From Nitrospirota bacterium (GTDB taxonomy: Bacteria; Nitrospirota; 9FT-COMBO-42-15; HDB-SIOI813), in assembly GCA_016214375.1 (NCBI GenBank), contig JACROQ010000083.1, positions 1-14,169 on the forward strand: a stretch of DNA of 14,169 nucleotides, given 5' to 3'. The notes beneath the pieces are model-generated. The model was given only the letters and a program-made list of their open reading frames with translations, was not told where the DNA came from and did no database searches. Numbering within the stretch: the stretch's first letter is position 1; each line of letters begins with the position of its first letter. Positions 6,594 to 14,073 of the stretch are shown here, one piece after another. The translations under genes were made by a program, and so were the position numbers.

Positions 6594-7451
6594 GTGAACA
6601 TCAATACATTAAAGACAACCTTCTTTCTGGCCATTCTAACCGTGCTGTTTGTATCTGTAGGGCAGATGTTAGGGGGAAGGAATGGGGCGACGATGGCCTT
6701 GATCATGGCGGGCCTTATGAACGTGGTGGCATACTGGTTCAGTGATAAGATCGTGCTTGCCATGTATAGGGCCAAAGAGGTTAAGGAGGCGGAGGCCCCG
6801 GAGCTCCACAGCATCGTCCGGGGATTGGTCATGAGGGCCCATCTGCCGATGCCGAAGGTTTATATGATGGATAATCCCACCCCGAATGCCTTTGCCACCG
6901 GGAGAAATCCGGAGCATGCCGCCGTGGCGGTTACCACCGGGATCGTGGGGCTGCTTTCGAGAGAGGAGCTCACCGGCGTGATAGGCCATGAGCTCTCCCA
7001 CATCAAAAACCGTGATATCCTGATCAGTACCATTGCGGCCACAATTGCAGGGGCGATCAGTTATTTGGCGCACATCGCCCAGTGGGGATTGATGTTCGGA
7101 GGGCGTCGGAATGAAGAAGACCGTAACCCCCTGGGCTCCATTTTGACGATTGTTATGATGATATTGGCCCCCATAGCCGCTATGTTGATCCAGATGGCCA
7201 TCTCCCGCTCCCGGGAGTACAAGGCTGATGAGGGAGGGGCATCCATATGTGGAAATCCACTGGCATTAGCGGACGCCTTAAAGAAACTCCAGGCAGGGGT
7301 ACGGCGTATCCCGATGGAGGCCAATCCGTCACTGGCCCATATGTTTATCATCAGCCCCCTTACCGGGGGAGGATTGCTGTCCCTGTTCTCCACCCACCCA
7401 CCGATAGAAGAACGCATAGCACGTCTTGAGGCCCTGGCAATAAGACGCTAA
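6594..7451 (+). CDS. htpX: Membrane zinc metalloprotease HtpX
   Basis: This M48-family protease of the inner membrane degrades misfolded membrane proteins, with its active site on the cytoplasmic side. H-E-L-S-H at 132-136 supplies two zinc ligands and the catalytic Glu, and the third ligand is the Glu of S-R-E-Y-K-A-D about 70 residues later. Hydrophobic segments lie near 8-26, 32-55, 142-168 and 180-200. The length (285) is normal. GTG at 6594 is the start: GGAGGG at 6580-6585 is eight bases upstream, and the ATG at 6586 is out of frame and stops at once. The gene has its own consensus promoter, consistent with a stress gene transcribed apart from fmt. Confidence 0.95.
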   Translation: MNINTLKTTFFLAILTVLFVSVGQMLGGRNGATMALIMAGLMNVVAYWFSDKIVLAMYRAKEVKEAEAPELHSIVRGLVMRAHLPMPKVYMMDNPTPNAFATGRNPEHAAVAVTTGIVGLLSREELTGVIGHELSHIKNRDILISTIAATIAGAISYLAHIAQWGLMFGGRRNEEDRNPLGSILTIVMMILAPIAAMLIQMAISRSREYKADEGGASICGNPLALADALKKLQAGVRRIPMEANPSLAHMFIISPLTGGGLLSLFSTHPPIEERIARLEALAIRR

Positions 7452-7481
7452 AGGGCAAAAAATCCCTTTGATAATTTTTTT
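7450..7481 (+). terminator. Probable weak terminator after htpX
   Basis: aaaggg (7450-7455) pairs with cccttt (7464-7469) across an 8-base loop. A run of seven T follows at 7475-7481, after a short A/T stretch. The stem is short, so termination is probably partial. Confidence 0.4.
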
Positions 7482-7482
7482 G

Positions 7483-7512
7483 TTGACAACACCTCGATAA
7501 TTATGCTAACTA
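7483..7512 (+). promoter_or_regulatory. Possible promoter of the cytochrome cluster
   Basis: TTGACA at 7483-7488 is a perfect -35 box. The -10 is poor: TAACTA at 7507-7512 with 18-bp spacing is the best reading. A weak -10 suggests activator-dependent use, or that the box is chance. Confidence 0.35.
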
Positions 7513-7577
7513 TGAGAACCATTTAAGGAAGTTATCTTTAAAACAACAGTAATCTTTTTTATCGAGGGGTGGTACCA

Positions 7578-7949
7578 ATGAAAAAAGTTATTATTGTCGT
7601 GTCCTTTTCAGTCCTTGTGGTTTCTCTCTTCAGCCTTGTAAAATTGCGGTCTACGCACGCGGAATATGCCGATCTTACGCTGAATAGATATGCAGAGCAG
7701 GCCGGAATGCCGCCTGTCATATTCCCTCACTGGTTTCACAGGATCAGGTTTAAATGCAAGGTTTGTCATGAAGATATATTTATCATGAGACAAGGGTCCA
7801 ATGATATCAATATGGGAAAGATCATCCAGGGCGAGTATTGCGGGAAATGTCATAACGGAAGGATAGCCTGGGCGCCTCTTTATTGTGACAGGTGTCATTC
7901 AGGGGCGAGTACCATTGTGATACCACAGGCACGAGGATTTCTTAAATGA
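7578..7949 (+). CDS. Triheme c(7)-type cytochrome, periplasmic
   Basis: This 123-residue protein has a signal peptide (M-K-K, hydrophobic stretch, likely cut after T-H-A at 26-28) and three CxxCH haem-binding motifs at 60-64, 88-92 and 103-107. H51 and H54 in F-P-H-W-F-H are candidate distal ligands. The spacing, with Y-C-G-K-C-H before the third motif, matches the c(7) triheme domain also repeated in nanowire-type multihaem cytochromes. It is the simplest of the three paralogues in this cluster and has no linker. ATG 7578 is preferred over GTG 7569 because GAGGGG lies eight bases upstream of it. The stop is partly made by the MITE-like element that follows. Its partner and redox role are unknown. 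Confidence 0.88.
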   Translation: MKKVIIVVSFSVLVVSLFSLVKLRSTHAEYADLTLNRYAEQAGMPPVIFPHWFHRIRFKCKVCHEDIFIMRQGSNDINMGKIIQGEYCGKCHNGRIAWAPLYCDRCHSGASTIVIPQARGFLK

Positions 7950-8101
7950 CGGCCTCGTAAAGAGTCTTGAAAGTGGACGGATTCGTAAAAAGCTCCATAT
8001 GCAAGGCGCACAAATCCTGAGGAATGAGGCGTACTTGTAGTTACGCCGCAATGACGAAGGATGCAGTGCAACGCCGCAGATGGACTTTTTACGAATCCGT
8101 C
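7948..8101. mobile_element. MITE-like inverted-repeat element 2
   Basis: A non-coding element of 154 bp, flanked by the 6-bp direct repeat ttaaat (7942-7947 and 8102-8107). The left end gacggcctcgtaaagagtc (7948-7966) is an imperfect inverted match to the right end ctttttacgaatccgtc (8085-8101). A second, perfect 17-bp match to the right end starts 28 bp further in, at 7976-7992, so the left end carries two tandem copies of the terminal sequence. The three copies share GAYGRMYTCGTAAARAG with element 1. Before insertion the preceding cytochrome would have ended CTT AAA TAG; now it ends CTT AAA TGA, so the protein is unchanged. Confidence 0.7.
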
Positions 8102-8158
8102 TTAAATAGGCGTTACATTACAGAGAAGTCATAGAGGTTAAAAGAGGGGGGCTTTATA

Positions 8159-8956
8159 ATGAGTGGCAAGAATAAATTCAGGTTCTTATTATCCACCATA
8201 TTTATGGTTATCTCTGTACTGATTATAGTCGCATGCGCACAAAGGGAGGTAAAACAAGAGCCCCCGGCTGTAGAGACACTTCCTGCTGCCGCAGAAGCAA
8301 CGCCTCTGCCAGCCGCTGCACCGGCCCCTCCGGCTGAGGCAAAGGCAGCCCCTTCTGCGCCGGCGCCTGAGGCCGCCCCAGCTCCTCAAGCTGCACCGGC
8401 CCCTGCCACGGGTGCTGCGGGGGTCCCTGATCAATATAAGAATATTGACCCGTCCCTCTTGATCTATTTAAGCTCACGAGGCGTTCTTGCAGGTACCGGT
8501 GATCCGTCGGGGGTGGCGGGGGATGCAGAAAAGGTAGGCCAGTTATCTCATCCTGCCGCTATGGAGCTTGCCAAACTTCCCAAAGATAAATACGGATTGG
8601 TCGATTGGGCTGTCGCTATCAAGAGCGGCATGCTCAAACCTCTGGACTCTCTCGAACCCGGAGCCGGTTCGGCTCCTCCTTTCAACTTGGATATCGTGAT
8701 CCATACAAAGAGCAATTTTATGCCGGATGTCGTATTCCCTCATTATACGCATACTCTATGGTTGACCTGCACGAATTGCCACGTCCAGATCTTCCAGATG
8801 AAGGCAGGGGGTAATCCGGATATGACGATGCCCAAGATAGCCGCGGGAGAATATTGTGGAAGGTGCCATAACAGGGTGTCATTTCCACTCACGGACTGTA
8901 CCCGCTGTCATGTGAAACCGAAAGAGGCTGCAGCCTCGCCTGCACAGCAGAAATAA
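8159..8956 (+). CDS. Triheme c(7)-type cytochrome lipoprotein with Pro/Ala-rich linker
   Basis: The 265-residue protein begins with a lipoprotein signal ending in the lipobox I-V-A-C. Cys26 would be lipidated, and Ala at +2 favours the outer membrane. Residues about 34-88 are Pro/Ala-rich and low in complexity, a flexible tether; a 15-bp direct repeat (8315-8329 and 8390-8404) suggests it grew by DNA duplication. A middle region with V-D-W-A-V-A-I-K-S-G and P-L-D-S-L is shared with the third cytochrome of the cluster. The C-terminal triheme domain has P-H-Y-T-H and three CxxCH motifs (C-T-N-C-H, C-G-R-C-H, C-T-R-C-H). A strong AGAGGGGGG site lies seven bases before the ATG. It probably carries electrons at the membrane surface. 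Confidence 0.88.
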   Translation: MSGKNKFRFLLSTIFMVISVLIIVACAQREVKQEPPAVETLPAAAEATPLPAAAPAPPAEAKAAPSAPAPEAAPAPQAAPAPATGAAGVPDQYKNIDPSLLIYLSSRGVLAGTGDPSGVAGDAEKVGQLSHPAAMELAKLPKDKYGLVDWAVAIKSGMLKPLDSLEPGAGSAPPFNLDIVIHTKSNFMPDVVFPHYTHTLWLTCTNCHVQIFQMKAGGNPDMTMPKIAAGEYCGRCHNRVSFPLTDCTRCHVKPKEAAASPAQQK

Positions 8957-8978
8957 TACTATATAGGTATGATAACCT

Positions 8979-9380
8979 TTGATTCGAGCTTCCTGGATAG
9001 TAGTGATAATGGCCATCGTGGGGTGTATCGTTGTTGCCCCTGTTGTATTGGCCCAGGAGACAGGAACATCCCCTGAGGAAGGCACCGTAGTTCATGAGGT
9101 ACGCATTCCAAAGGGGGCAGCTATGTTTATCCCTGCCCTGCTGACGATAAAGGCCGGAGAAGCGGTAACCTGGATCAATGAGGATGACAGGGGACATCCG
9201 GTTGCCGGCATTCCAGGTCAGGGGACCAACGATAAGGAAATTTTTTCCCAGCCTATAGCCCCCGGCAAATCATGGAGCCATACTTTTAAGAAGGCCGGTG
9301 AGTATCCCTATTTTTGTTATATACACTATGTGATGATGGGGGCAATAATCGTTGAGGGCGACCAGGGACAGCCAAATTAG
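8979..9380 (+). CDS. Cupredoxin (plastocyanin/amicyanin-like blue copper protein)
   Basis: An exported small copper protein that would shuttle single electrons in the periplasm. The type 1 copper ligands are visible: a His in D-R-G-H-P, then Cys, His and Met in Y-F-C-Y-I-H-Y-V-M-M-G. The N-terminus is a signal peptide, likely cut after V-V-L-A. The start is uncertain: the frame opens at TTG 8979 with only a weak AGGT upstream, and an in-frame ATG at 9009 would give a signal peptide without positive charge. An ATG at 8969 is out of frame by one base. The gene begins 22 bp after the lipoprotein cytochrome and ends six bp before the next, so it sits inside the cytochrome operon and probably exchanges electrons with its neighbours. 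Confidence 0.82.
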   Translation: MIRASWIVVIMAIVGCIVVAPVVLAQETGTSPEEGTVVHEVRIPKGAAMFIPALLTIKAGEAVTWINEDDRGHPVAGIPGQGTNDKEIFSQPIAPGKSWSHTFKKAGEYPYFCYIHYVMMGAIIVEGDQGQPN

Positions 9381-9386
9381 TCCATA

Positions 9387-9899
9387 GTGAAAATGGCAAT
9401 AAAATGGATTCATCGGACCGTACTCGTAATAACCCTTCTCTCTTTTAGCCTGTTGGCATTTTATTTATCAACGGCCTATACACAGCAAAACACCCCTCAA
9501 GAGGTACCGCAGCAGGGGGCGCCCCAGCAGCACGCGATCCCTCTGCAGATATTGCCAAAGGATAATGCCGGAAATGTCGATTGGGTAAAGTCACTAAACC
9601 AGGGGATCATAAAGCCGTTAGAGTCTCTGGACCCAAATAAGCCGTCCACCCCTGTAATTGATCTGGATATTGTCTTTAAGGTCAAGGGGGATTTGCCTGA
9701 TGTGGTGTATCCCCATTATCCGCATACGCAGTGGCTCGCCTGCAGTAACTGTCACCCAAAGATATTTATTATGCAGGCCGGGGCTAATAAAGTAACCATG
9801 AAGAAGATCGAAGAAGGCCAGTTCTGCGGGAGATGTCACGGCATTGTAGCCTTTCCTCTCTCCAACTGCACGAGATGTCATTCTAAACCAAAGCGGTAA
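9387..9899 (+). CDS. Triheme c(7)-type cytochrome with N-terminal signal or anchor
   Basis: A paralogue of the lipoprotein cytochrome two genes upstream. The N-terminus has a positively charged, hydrophobic segment (about 5-31) that is a signal peptide or membrane anchor. A Gln/Pro-rich linker follows (about 33-52), then the shared region N-V-D-W-V-K and K-P-L-E-S-L-D-P, and the triheme domain with P-H-Y-P-H and C-S-N-C-H, C-G-R-C-H, C-T-R-C-H. It has no lipobox, unlike its paralogue. The start is GTG 9387 or ATG 9393, two codons apart, with no clear ribosome site for either. It is the last gene of the cluster and its stop is ten bp from the convergent kinase gene, with no clear terminator between them. 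Confidence 0.85.
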   Translation: MKMAIKWIHRTVLVITLLSFSLLAFYLSTAYTQQNTPQEVPQQGAPQQHAIPLQILPKDNAGNVDWVKSLNQGIIKPLESLDPNKPSTPVIDLDIVFKVKGDLPDVVYPHYPHTQWLACSNCHPKIFIMQAGANKVTMKKIEEGQFCGRCHGIVAFPLSNCTRCHSKPKR

Positions 9900-9909
9900 C
9901 CCTGTTATC

Positions 9910-12810
9910 TTATCTCCACAGGACAGGGAGCCCTATCTGGAATATGACCCCGCTATCAGGTTCTGTACGGTTTTTTACGTGGACCCACCCATGATGGCTG
10001 GCTATGATACGGTGTACAATAGCCAGGCCGAGACCTGTCCCTGCAGACTTGGTTGTAAAGAACGGATTAAATATGTTGGCCATGATCTCCTGCGGAATAC
10101 CTGGTCCGGTATTGCTGATCTCTATCTGAACCTCAGGAGTACTCACCCATAGGGATCCCCCGCTCTCCCCCATAGCCTGTTCCGCATTGGCGAAAAGATT
10201 GATAAAGACCTGCTTCAACTGCTGGGGGTCTGCTGATATCAACGGGAGTTCCGGCGATAGTCCGGTCACGATCCTGACATTCTTGGCAGAGAGACTGTCC
10301 CGGAAAAGGAACAGGACATCTTCTATGACCTTGTTGATATCTGTTGACACAAAGGCAGGCGGGGCCTCCTTTGCAAAGGCCAGAATCTCCTGCAGAATCC
10401 TCTCCAGGCGATAGACTTCCTGAAAAATAATATCCGAGTACTTCCTGGCCTGCTCATCCGTGGCAAGCTTATCCCTGAGACGTCTGGCAAAGCCTCCAAT
10501 AGAGACTAAGGGGTTTCTTATCTCATGGGCCATACTGGTGGCCATCTCCCCGAGTGCCGCCATCCTTTCCTGCTGGATCAGCCTTTCCTGCGCCTCCCGT
10601 AAACTCTTATTGGTCTCTTCTAAGTTGGAGTACACTATGGCGTTTTCGATGGCCAGACCGGCCTGATTCGCAAACATCATCAAAAATCTCATATCATCTT
10701 CTGTGATCGGCCTCTTGGTGAAGTGATTGTCGACGAAGATGGCGCCGATGGCCTTACCCTTCGCAATGAGGGGGGCTGTGGCAAAGCTCTCTGTCTTGAT
10801 CGCATCGCGCAGGGGTGGGAGGGTCCGCGGGTCATGCATGGCATCATGAATAATATATCCCTGCTTATCGAGGATGGTCCTGGCCAATACACTGGTACCC
10901 CCATTGATGGGGACCCGCAGGCTCATCGTTAACTTGTTTATGGAGGAATCTTTGTGAACAACCATATCATCATCGCTCAATATCCTCTCCCTGAGGCTCC
11001 CTGAAGAGGGCTGCCTGTTCCACATGAGTAACGCCTCCTCTCCGCTGTCAGGGCCGACACCCAGAACACCTTTAAGGACATTTTCTTTTTCGTCGACGAG
11101 GAATAGGATAGCCCTGTTAAACCCCAGTCCTCCGCCGATGGTGACCCCTGTGAGTATGATATGGAGCAGCCGGTCCATATCCAGTGTGGTGGCTAAGGCG
11201 CTTCCTATTTCGTGGAGGATCGAGAGTTCTGTGGCCTTTTTGATATTCTCTTCTGCCAGTTGTTTTGCCTTCTCATAGAGATTTGCATTCTCTATTGCAA
11301 TAGAAGCTTGTCCTGCAAATGTAGAGAGGAACATCAGATCAGAGGAAGAGAATTTCGGGGCAGACACCTTGTTGGCAATCTCTATAGTGCCTATGAGGCG
11401 GTCTTTTACTATCAACGGAGCCCCTATCAGATTCCTGATAGGCAGGTATTGGGTCTTTATATCGTCTGTATCCATAGTCTCAAGGATGAGACTCTCCTTA
11501 TGTTCTCCGATCCATCCTGTTGTCCCCTCCCCTATTTTGAACCGCAGATGGGGTATCATCGAAGGGGATGCGCCGAAGAGTGACTTCGTGACCAGTTCTT
11601 GCGATTGTTCATCATATAATGTGAGAATACCGAACCCCCCGCCCAGCAGATCACAGATCATTCTGAGTACAGAGTCAAGCACAAAATGGAGGTCCAGGAT
11701 GGATGTCAGCCCCTTTGACAGTGAAAAAAGGGTCTCCATCTCCCTGGCATTCTTCAGGGTTTGCTGATAGAACTTTGCATTTTCTATAGCGATAGAGGCC
11801 TGACTGGCCAGGGTTGACAAGATCTGCAGGTCTTCATTGGTAAATGTTGCAGTCTCTTCTCCTTCCACATAGGATTTGTCGTAGAGTGTGATGGTGCCGA
11901 TAATATGGTCCTTTGTCTTCAAGGGCACGCCCATGACACAGCAACTGGCAATCTTGCTCACCGTTATAAACTCCTCGTTTAAACTTGTATCGGAGATGAG
12001 TATGGGGTTTCCAGTCTCTACAATCTTCCCCGCCACCCCTTTCCCTATATCGAGGTCTTCAAGTCTCTTTGCGTCCTCATCAGGCATACTGTAGGCCTTT
12101 ACAACAAGCTTGTGAGACTCCGGATCGAGCAGTCTCAATACCCCGCCCTTTGCCTTTGTAGCACACACGCTGTTTTTTATAATCAACTTCAGGAGGGTCT
12201 CGAGGTCTAAGGTGGAAGTCAGGGCCTGCCCCACCTCATACAATGTGGTCAGTTCCAGAAGACGGTGATTGATGCTCTCGTATAATTGGGCATTCCTGAT
12301 AATGCCGCCGATTTCTCTTGCAATGGTTGAAAGGAGAGTAACTTCATCCTCAGTAAAATCTTTAGGTTCGTATGTTTGAACCGTCAGTACTCCGATACAT
12401 CTCTCCTGTACTGTCACCGGGACAGCCATCATGGACCTGAATCTCTCCTCTCCAGTTTCCGGGACATATTTAAAGCGGGGGTCGAGGTGGGCCTCCCTCA
12501 GAGCAACGGGGACCTTCTCCTTCGCTACCCATCCCGTGATCCCTTCACCCACATTCAACATGACCTTATCTACCGCCCGGATATTAAGCCCCTTTGTCGC
12601 CTTTAAGGTCAGATGCCTCTCCTCTTTATCCATGAGGCTGATATAGCAGCAGTCAGCCCCGATCTTTTCCGCAGTCTTGTTGACAATGATATCGAGCCTT
12701 TCTTTCAGGTCGAGAGTGGAATGGGCTATCCTGCTGATCTCGCTTAAGATCTCCAGGCTTAATACCTCGATATTGGCCTTATCTATTGAACCCTTGCTTT
12801 GATCAACCAT
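9910..12810 (-). CDS. Soluble histidine kinase with four GAF domains
   Basis: This 966-residue protein has no membrane segment, so it should sense an internal signal. Four GAF domains lie at about 36-172, 201-342, 371-509 and 545-720, joined by helices (A-I-E-N-A-x-x-Y type) that probably form signalling coiled coils. The kinase core has the H-box with H762 in H-E-I-R-N-P-L, an N-box N-L-F-A-N-A-E-Q-A, the G1 box N-T-G-P-G-I-P and the G2 box G-T-G-L-G-L. In G1 the usual adenine-contacting Asp is Asn (N900). GAF1 has paired Cys (D-C-C-Y) and GAF2 also has Cys-Cys (A-S-C-C-V); a redox or metal role is only a guess. AGGAG lies eight bases before the ATG. No response regulator is encoded nearby. 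Confidence 0.93.
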   Translation of the reverse strand: MVDQSKGSIDKANIEVLSLEILSEISRIAHSTLDLKERLDIIVNKTAEKIGADCCYISLMDKEERHLTLKATKGLNIRAVDKVMLNVGEGITGWVAKEKVPVALREAHLDPRFKYVPETGEERFRSMMAVPVTVQERCIGVLTVQTYEPKDFTEDEVTLLSTIAREIGGIIRNAQLYESINHRLLELTTLYEVGQALTSTLDLETLLKLIIKNSVCATKAKGGVLRLLDPESHKLVVKAYSMPDEDAKRLEDLDIGKGVAGKIVETGNPILISDTSLNEEFITVSKIASCCVMGVPLKTKDHIIGTITLYDKSYVEGEETATFTNEDLQILSTLASQASIAIENAKFYQQTLKNAREMETLFSLSKGLTSILDLHFVLDSVLRMICDLLGGGFGILTLYDEQSQELVTKSLFGASPSMIPHLRFKIGEGTTGWIGEHKESLILETMDTDDIKTQYLPIRNLIGAPLIVKDRLIGTIEIANKVSAPKFSSSDLMFLSTFAGQASIAIENANLYEKAKQLAEENIKKATELSILHEIGSALATTLDMDRLLHIILTGVTIGGGLGFNRAILFLVDEKENVLKGVLGVGPDSGEEALLMWNRQPSSGSLRERILSDDDMVVHKDSSINKLTMSLRVPINGGTSVLARTILDKQGYIIHDAMHDPRTLPPLRDAIKTESFATAPLIAKGKAIGAIFVDNHFTKRPITEDDMRFLMMFANQAGLAIENAIVYSNLEETNKSLREAQERLIQQERMAALGEMATSMAHEIRNPLVSIGGFARRLRDKLATDEQARKYSDIIFQEVYRLERILQEILAFAKEAPPAFVSTDINKVIEDVLFLFRDSLSAKNVRIVTGLSPELPLISADPQQLKQVFINLFANAEQAMGESGGSLWVSTPEVQIEISNTGPGIPQEIMANIFNPFFTTKSAGTGLGLAIVHRIIASHHGWVHVKNRTEPDSGVIFQIGLPVLWR

Positions 12811-12833
12811 ACCCTGGACTCCTTTTTGCTAAT

Positions 12834-12862
12834 ATACTAACAAAATTTATCTCCATAGGCAA
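12834..12862 (-). promoter_or_regulatory. Possible promoter of the GAF kinase gene
   Basis: On the minus strand TTGCCT (complement 12857-12862), a 17-bp spacer and TAGTAT (complement 12834-12839), each four of six matches. It would give a leader of about 20 bases containing the AGGAG site. This is weak evidence. Confidence 0.3.
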
Positions 12863-12920
12863 TGAAATCCACTGCCATTCCTTGACAGATACATCCCTGT
12901 TTTGCTATTCCCCTTTCAGG

Positions 12921-12962
12921 GGACATCCATGCTTAATTCTTTTTGAATTAAGTATGGTGTCC
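12921..12962. repeat. REP-type hairpin of the RAYT-associated family
   Basis: ggacatccatgcttaattc (12921-12939) pairs with gaattaagtatggtgtcc (12945-12962) over 18 base pairs, with one bulged T, one G-T pair and a five-T loop. No T-run follows on either strand, so it is not a plain terminator. The sequence resembles the REP-like stretch at 1224-1246. The group II intron sequence begins at or very near its right edge. Confidence 0.65.
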
Positions 12963-13190
12963 GTACGCAGTAACAACTGTTTATCTAACGGGTTAAAATC
13001 CCGTCTGGGGAATTGTCCGTTCACCCCGGTAGCACATGAGAGCGGCGTCTGAGCAATCAGGGGTCGTAAGTTCCCAATTAGCAAAGCCACAGGCCGCAAC
13101 GAAAGCGAAGCTATAAGTAGCCTCCTCAATACTAACAAAGAGGGAGCCGACCCTGTGGACAGAAGGGGAAGGCCGAAGTTCACAGGCTAA

Positions 13191-14022
13191 GATTTATTAA
13201 AATACTTTGACACCATCCCCCATGCCAAGCTCATGGCCGTGGTAGCGGAGCGTATCTGCGACAGTGCAATACTCCACCTGATACAGATGTGGCTCAAGGC
13301 CCCGGTCATAGAAGAAGGTAAGGACGGTAAGCAAAGGAATATTGGGTGGTGGCAAAGGTAACCGCAAAGGCACACCGCAAGGGGGAGTAATCTCACCACT
13401 GTTGGCCAATCTCTACCTGCACCTGTTGGACAGGATATGGAAACGCCATCACCTGGAGGAGATGCTTGGCGCACGCATAGTGCGCTATGCCGATGATTTT
13501 GTTGTGCTGTGCAAGCGAGGGACAGAGCGGGCAATGGGGATAATAAAGCAGGTGTTAGACAGACTGGGACTTTCGCTAAATGAGACCAAAAGCCGTGTGG
13601 TAAATGCCATGAAAGAGAAGTTTACCTTTCTGGGGTTTGACTTACAAATGCGGAAGAACTGGCGCACAGGGAAGAGCTATCCCCATGTGCAGCCATCGAA
13701 GAAATCCATAAGGAAGATAAAGACCCGCATCACAGAGCTTACCCGTAGAAACATGGCCTCTGTGCCATTTGAAGCGATAGTCAAAGAGGTCAATACGACA
13801 CTGAAAGGCTGGGTAGGTTACTTCCACTACCGCAATTGCAGCAGAGTCCTCAAGCAAGTTAGAGAACATGCCCAACTTCGGCTGCGGACGCACCTGTACA
13901 GACGACATAAAATCAGAGACAGGAAGACAGGGCTTAAGCGGTATACCGACAGGGTGTTGTATGAGAAGTATGGTCTATATAAAGTGCCGACCACAGCGGT
14001 TTGGAGTAAGGCGCATGCCTGA
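13191..14022 (+). pseudogene. Group II intron reverse transcriptase/maturase, N-terminally deleted and frameshifted
   Basis: From 13191 the frame reads D-L-L-K-Y-F-D-T-I-P-H, the catalytic RT motif with the first active-site Asp, and continues to Q-R-N-I-G near 13343. One extra G in ttgggtgg (13342-13349) then shifts the frame. The frame beginning at 13342 continues G-G-G-K-G-N-R-K-G-T-P-Q-G-G, then Y-A-D-D (the second active-site motif), and ends with a maturase domain (G-W-V-G-Y-F-H-Y, Y-G-L-Y-K-V-P-T-T-A). The ending is normal for members without an HNH nuclease. The first 150-odd residues of the enzyme (RT0 to RT2) are missing: an in-frame TAA sits at 13188-13190. As written it cannot make a full enzyme. 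Confidence 0.8.
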
Positions 14023-14039
14023 CGATGAAGGACATCGGA

Positions 14040-14073
14040 AAGCCGTGTGCGGGAAAACCGCAAGCACGGTTTG
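14040..14073 (+). ncRNA. Group II intron domain V
   Basis: agccgtgtgcgg, a gaaaa tetraloop-like turn, then ccgcaagcacggt form the 34-base domain V hairpin. The catalytic AGC triad is at 14041-14043, with lower stem gccgtg/cacggt, a short bulge, and upper stem gcgg/ccgc. It lies 17 bases after the maturase stop, the expected order. This is the best preserved ribozyme part in the window. Confidence 0.75.

Noticed and set aside
8189..8477. Arg- and Gln-rich minus-strand frames opposite the lipoprotein linker
   Set aside because: They are by-products of the Pro/Ala-rich coding sequence on the plus strand.
9900..9928. Possible terminator between the convergent cytochrome and kinase genes (ccctgt / acaggg)
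   Set aside because: The stem is only six pairs with a 17-base loop and no T-run on either strand.
12882..12910. Plus-strand promoter-like TTGACA upstream of the REP hairpin
   Set aside because: The -10 region (TATTCC at 18 bp) is poor and no gene follows except the degenerate intron.
12905..13183. Minus-strand 92-codon frame over the intron 5' part
   Set aside because: It overlaps REP and intron structural sequence and has no protein-family features.
13191..14022. Reverse transcriptase of a retron or diversity-generating system
   Set aside because: The maturase domain after the RT and a domain V hairpin right behind the gene identify a group II intron. I saw no template/variable repeat pair and no retron RNA.
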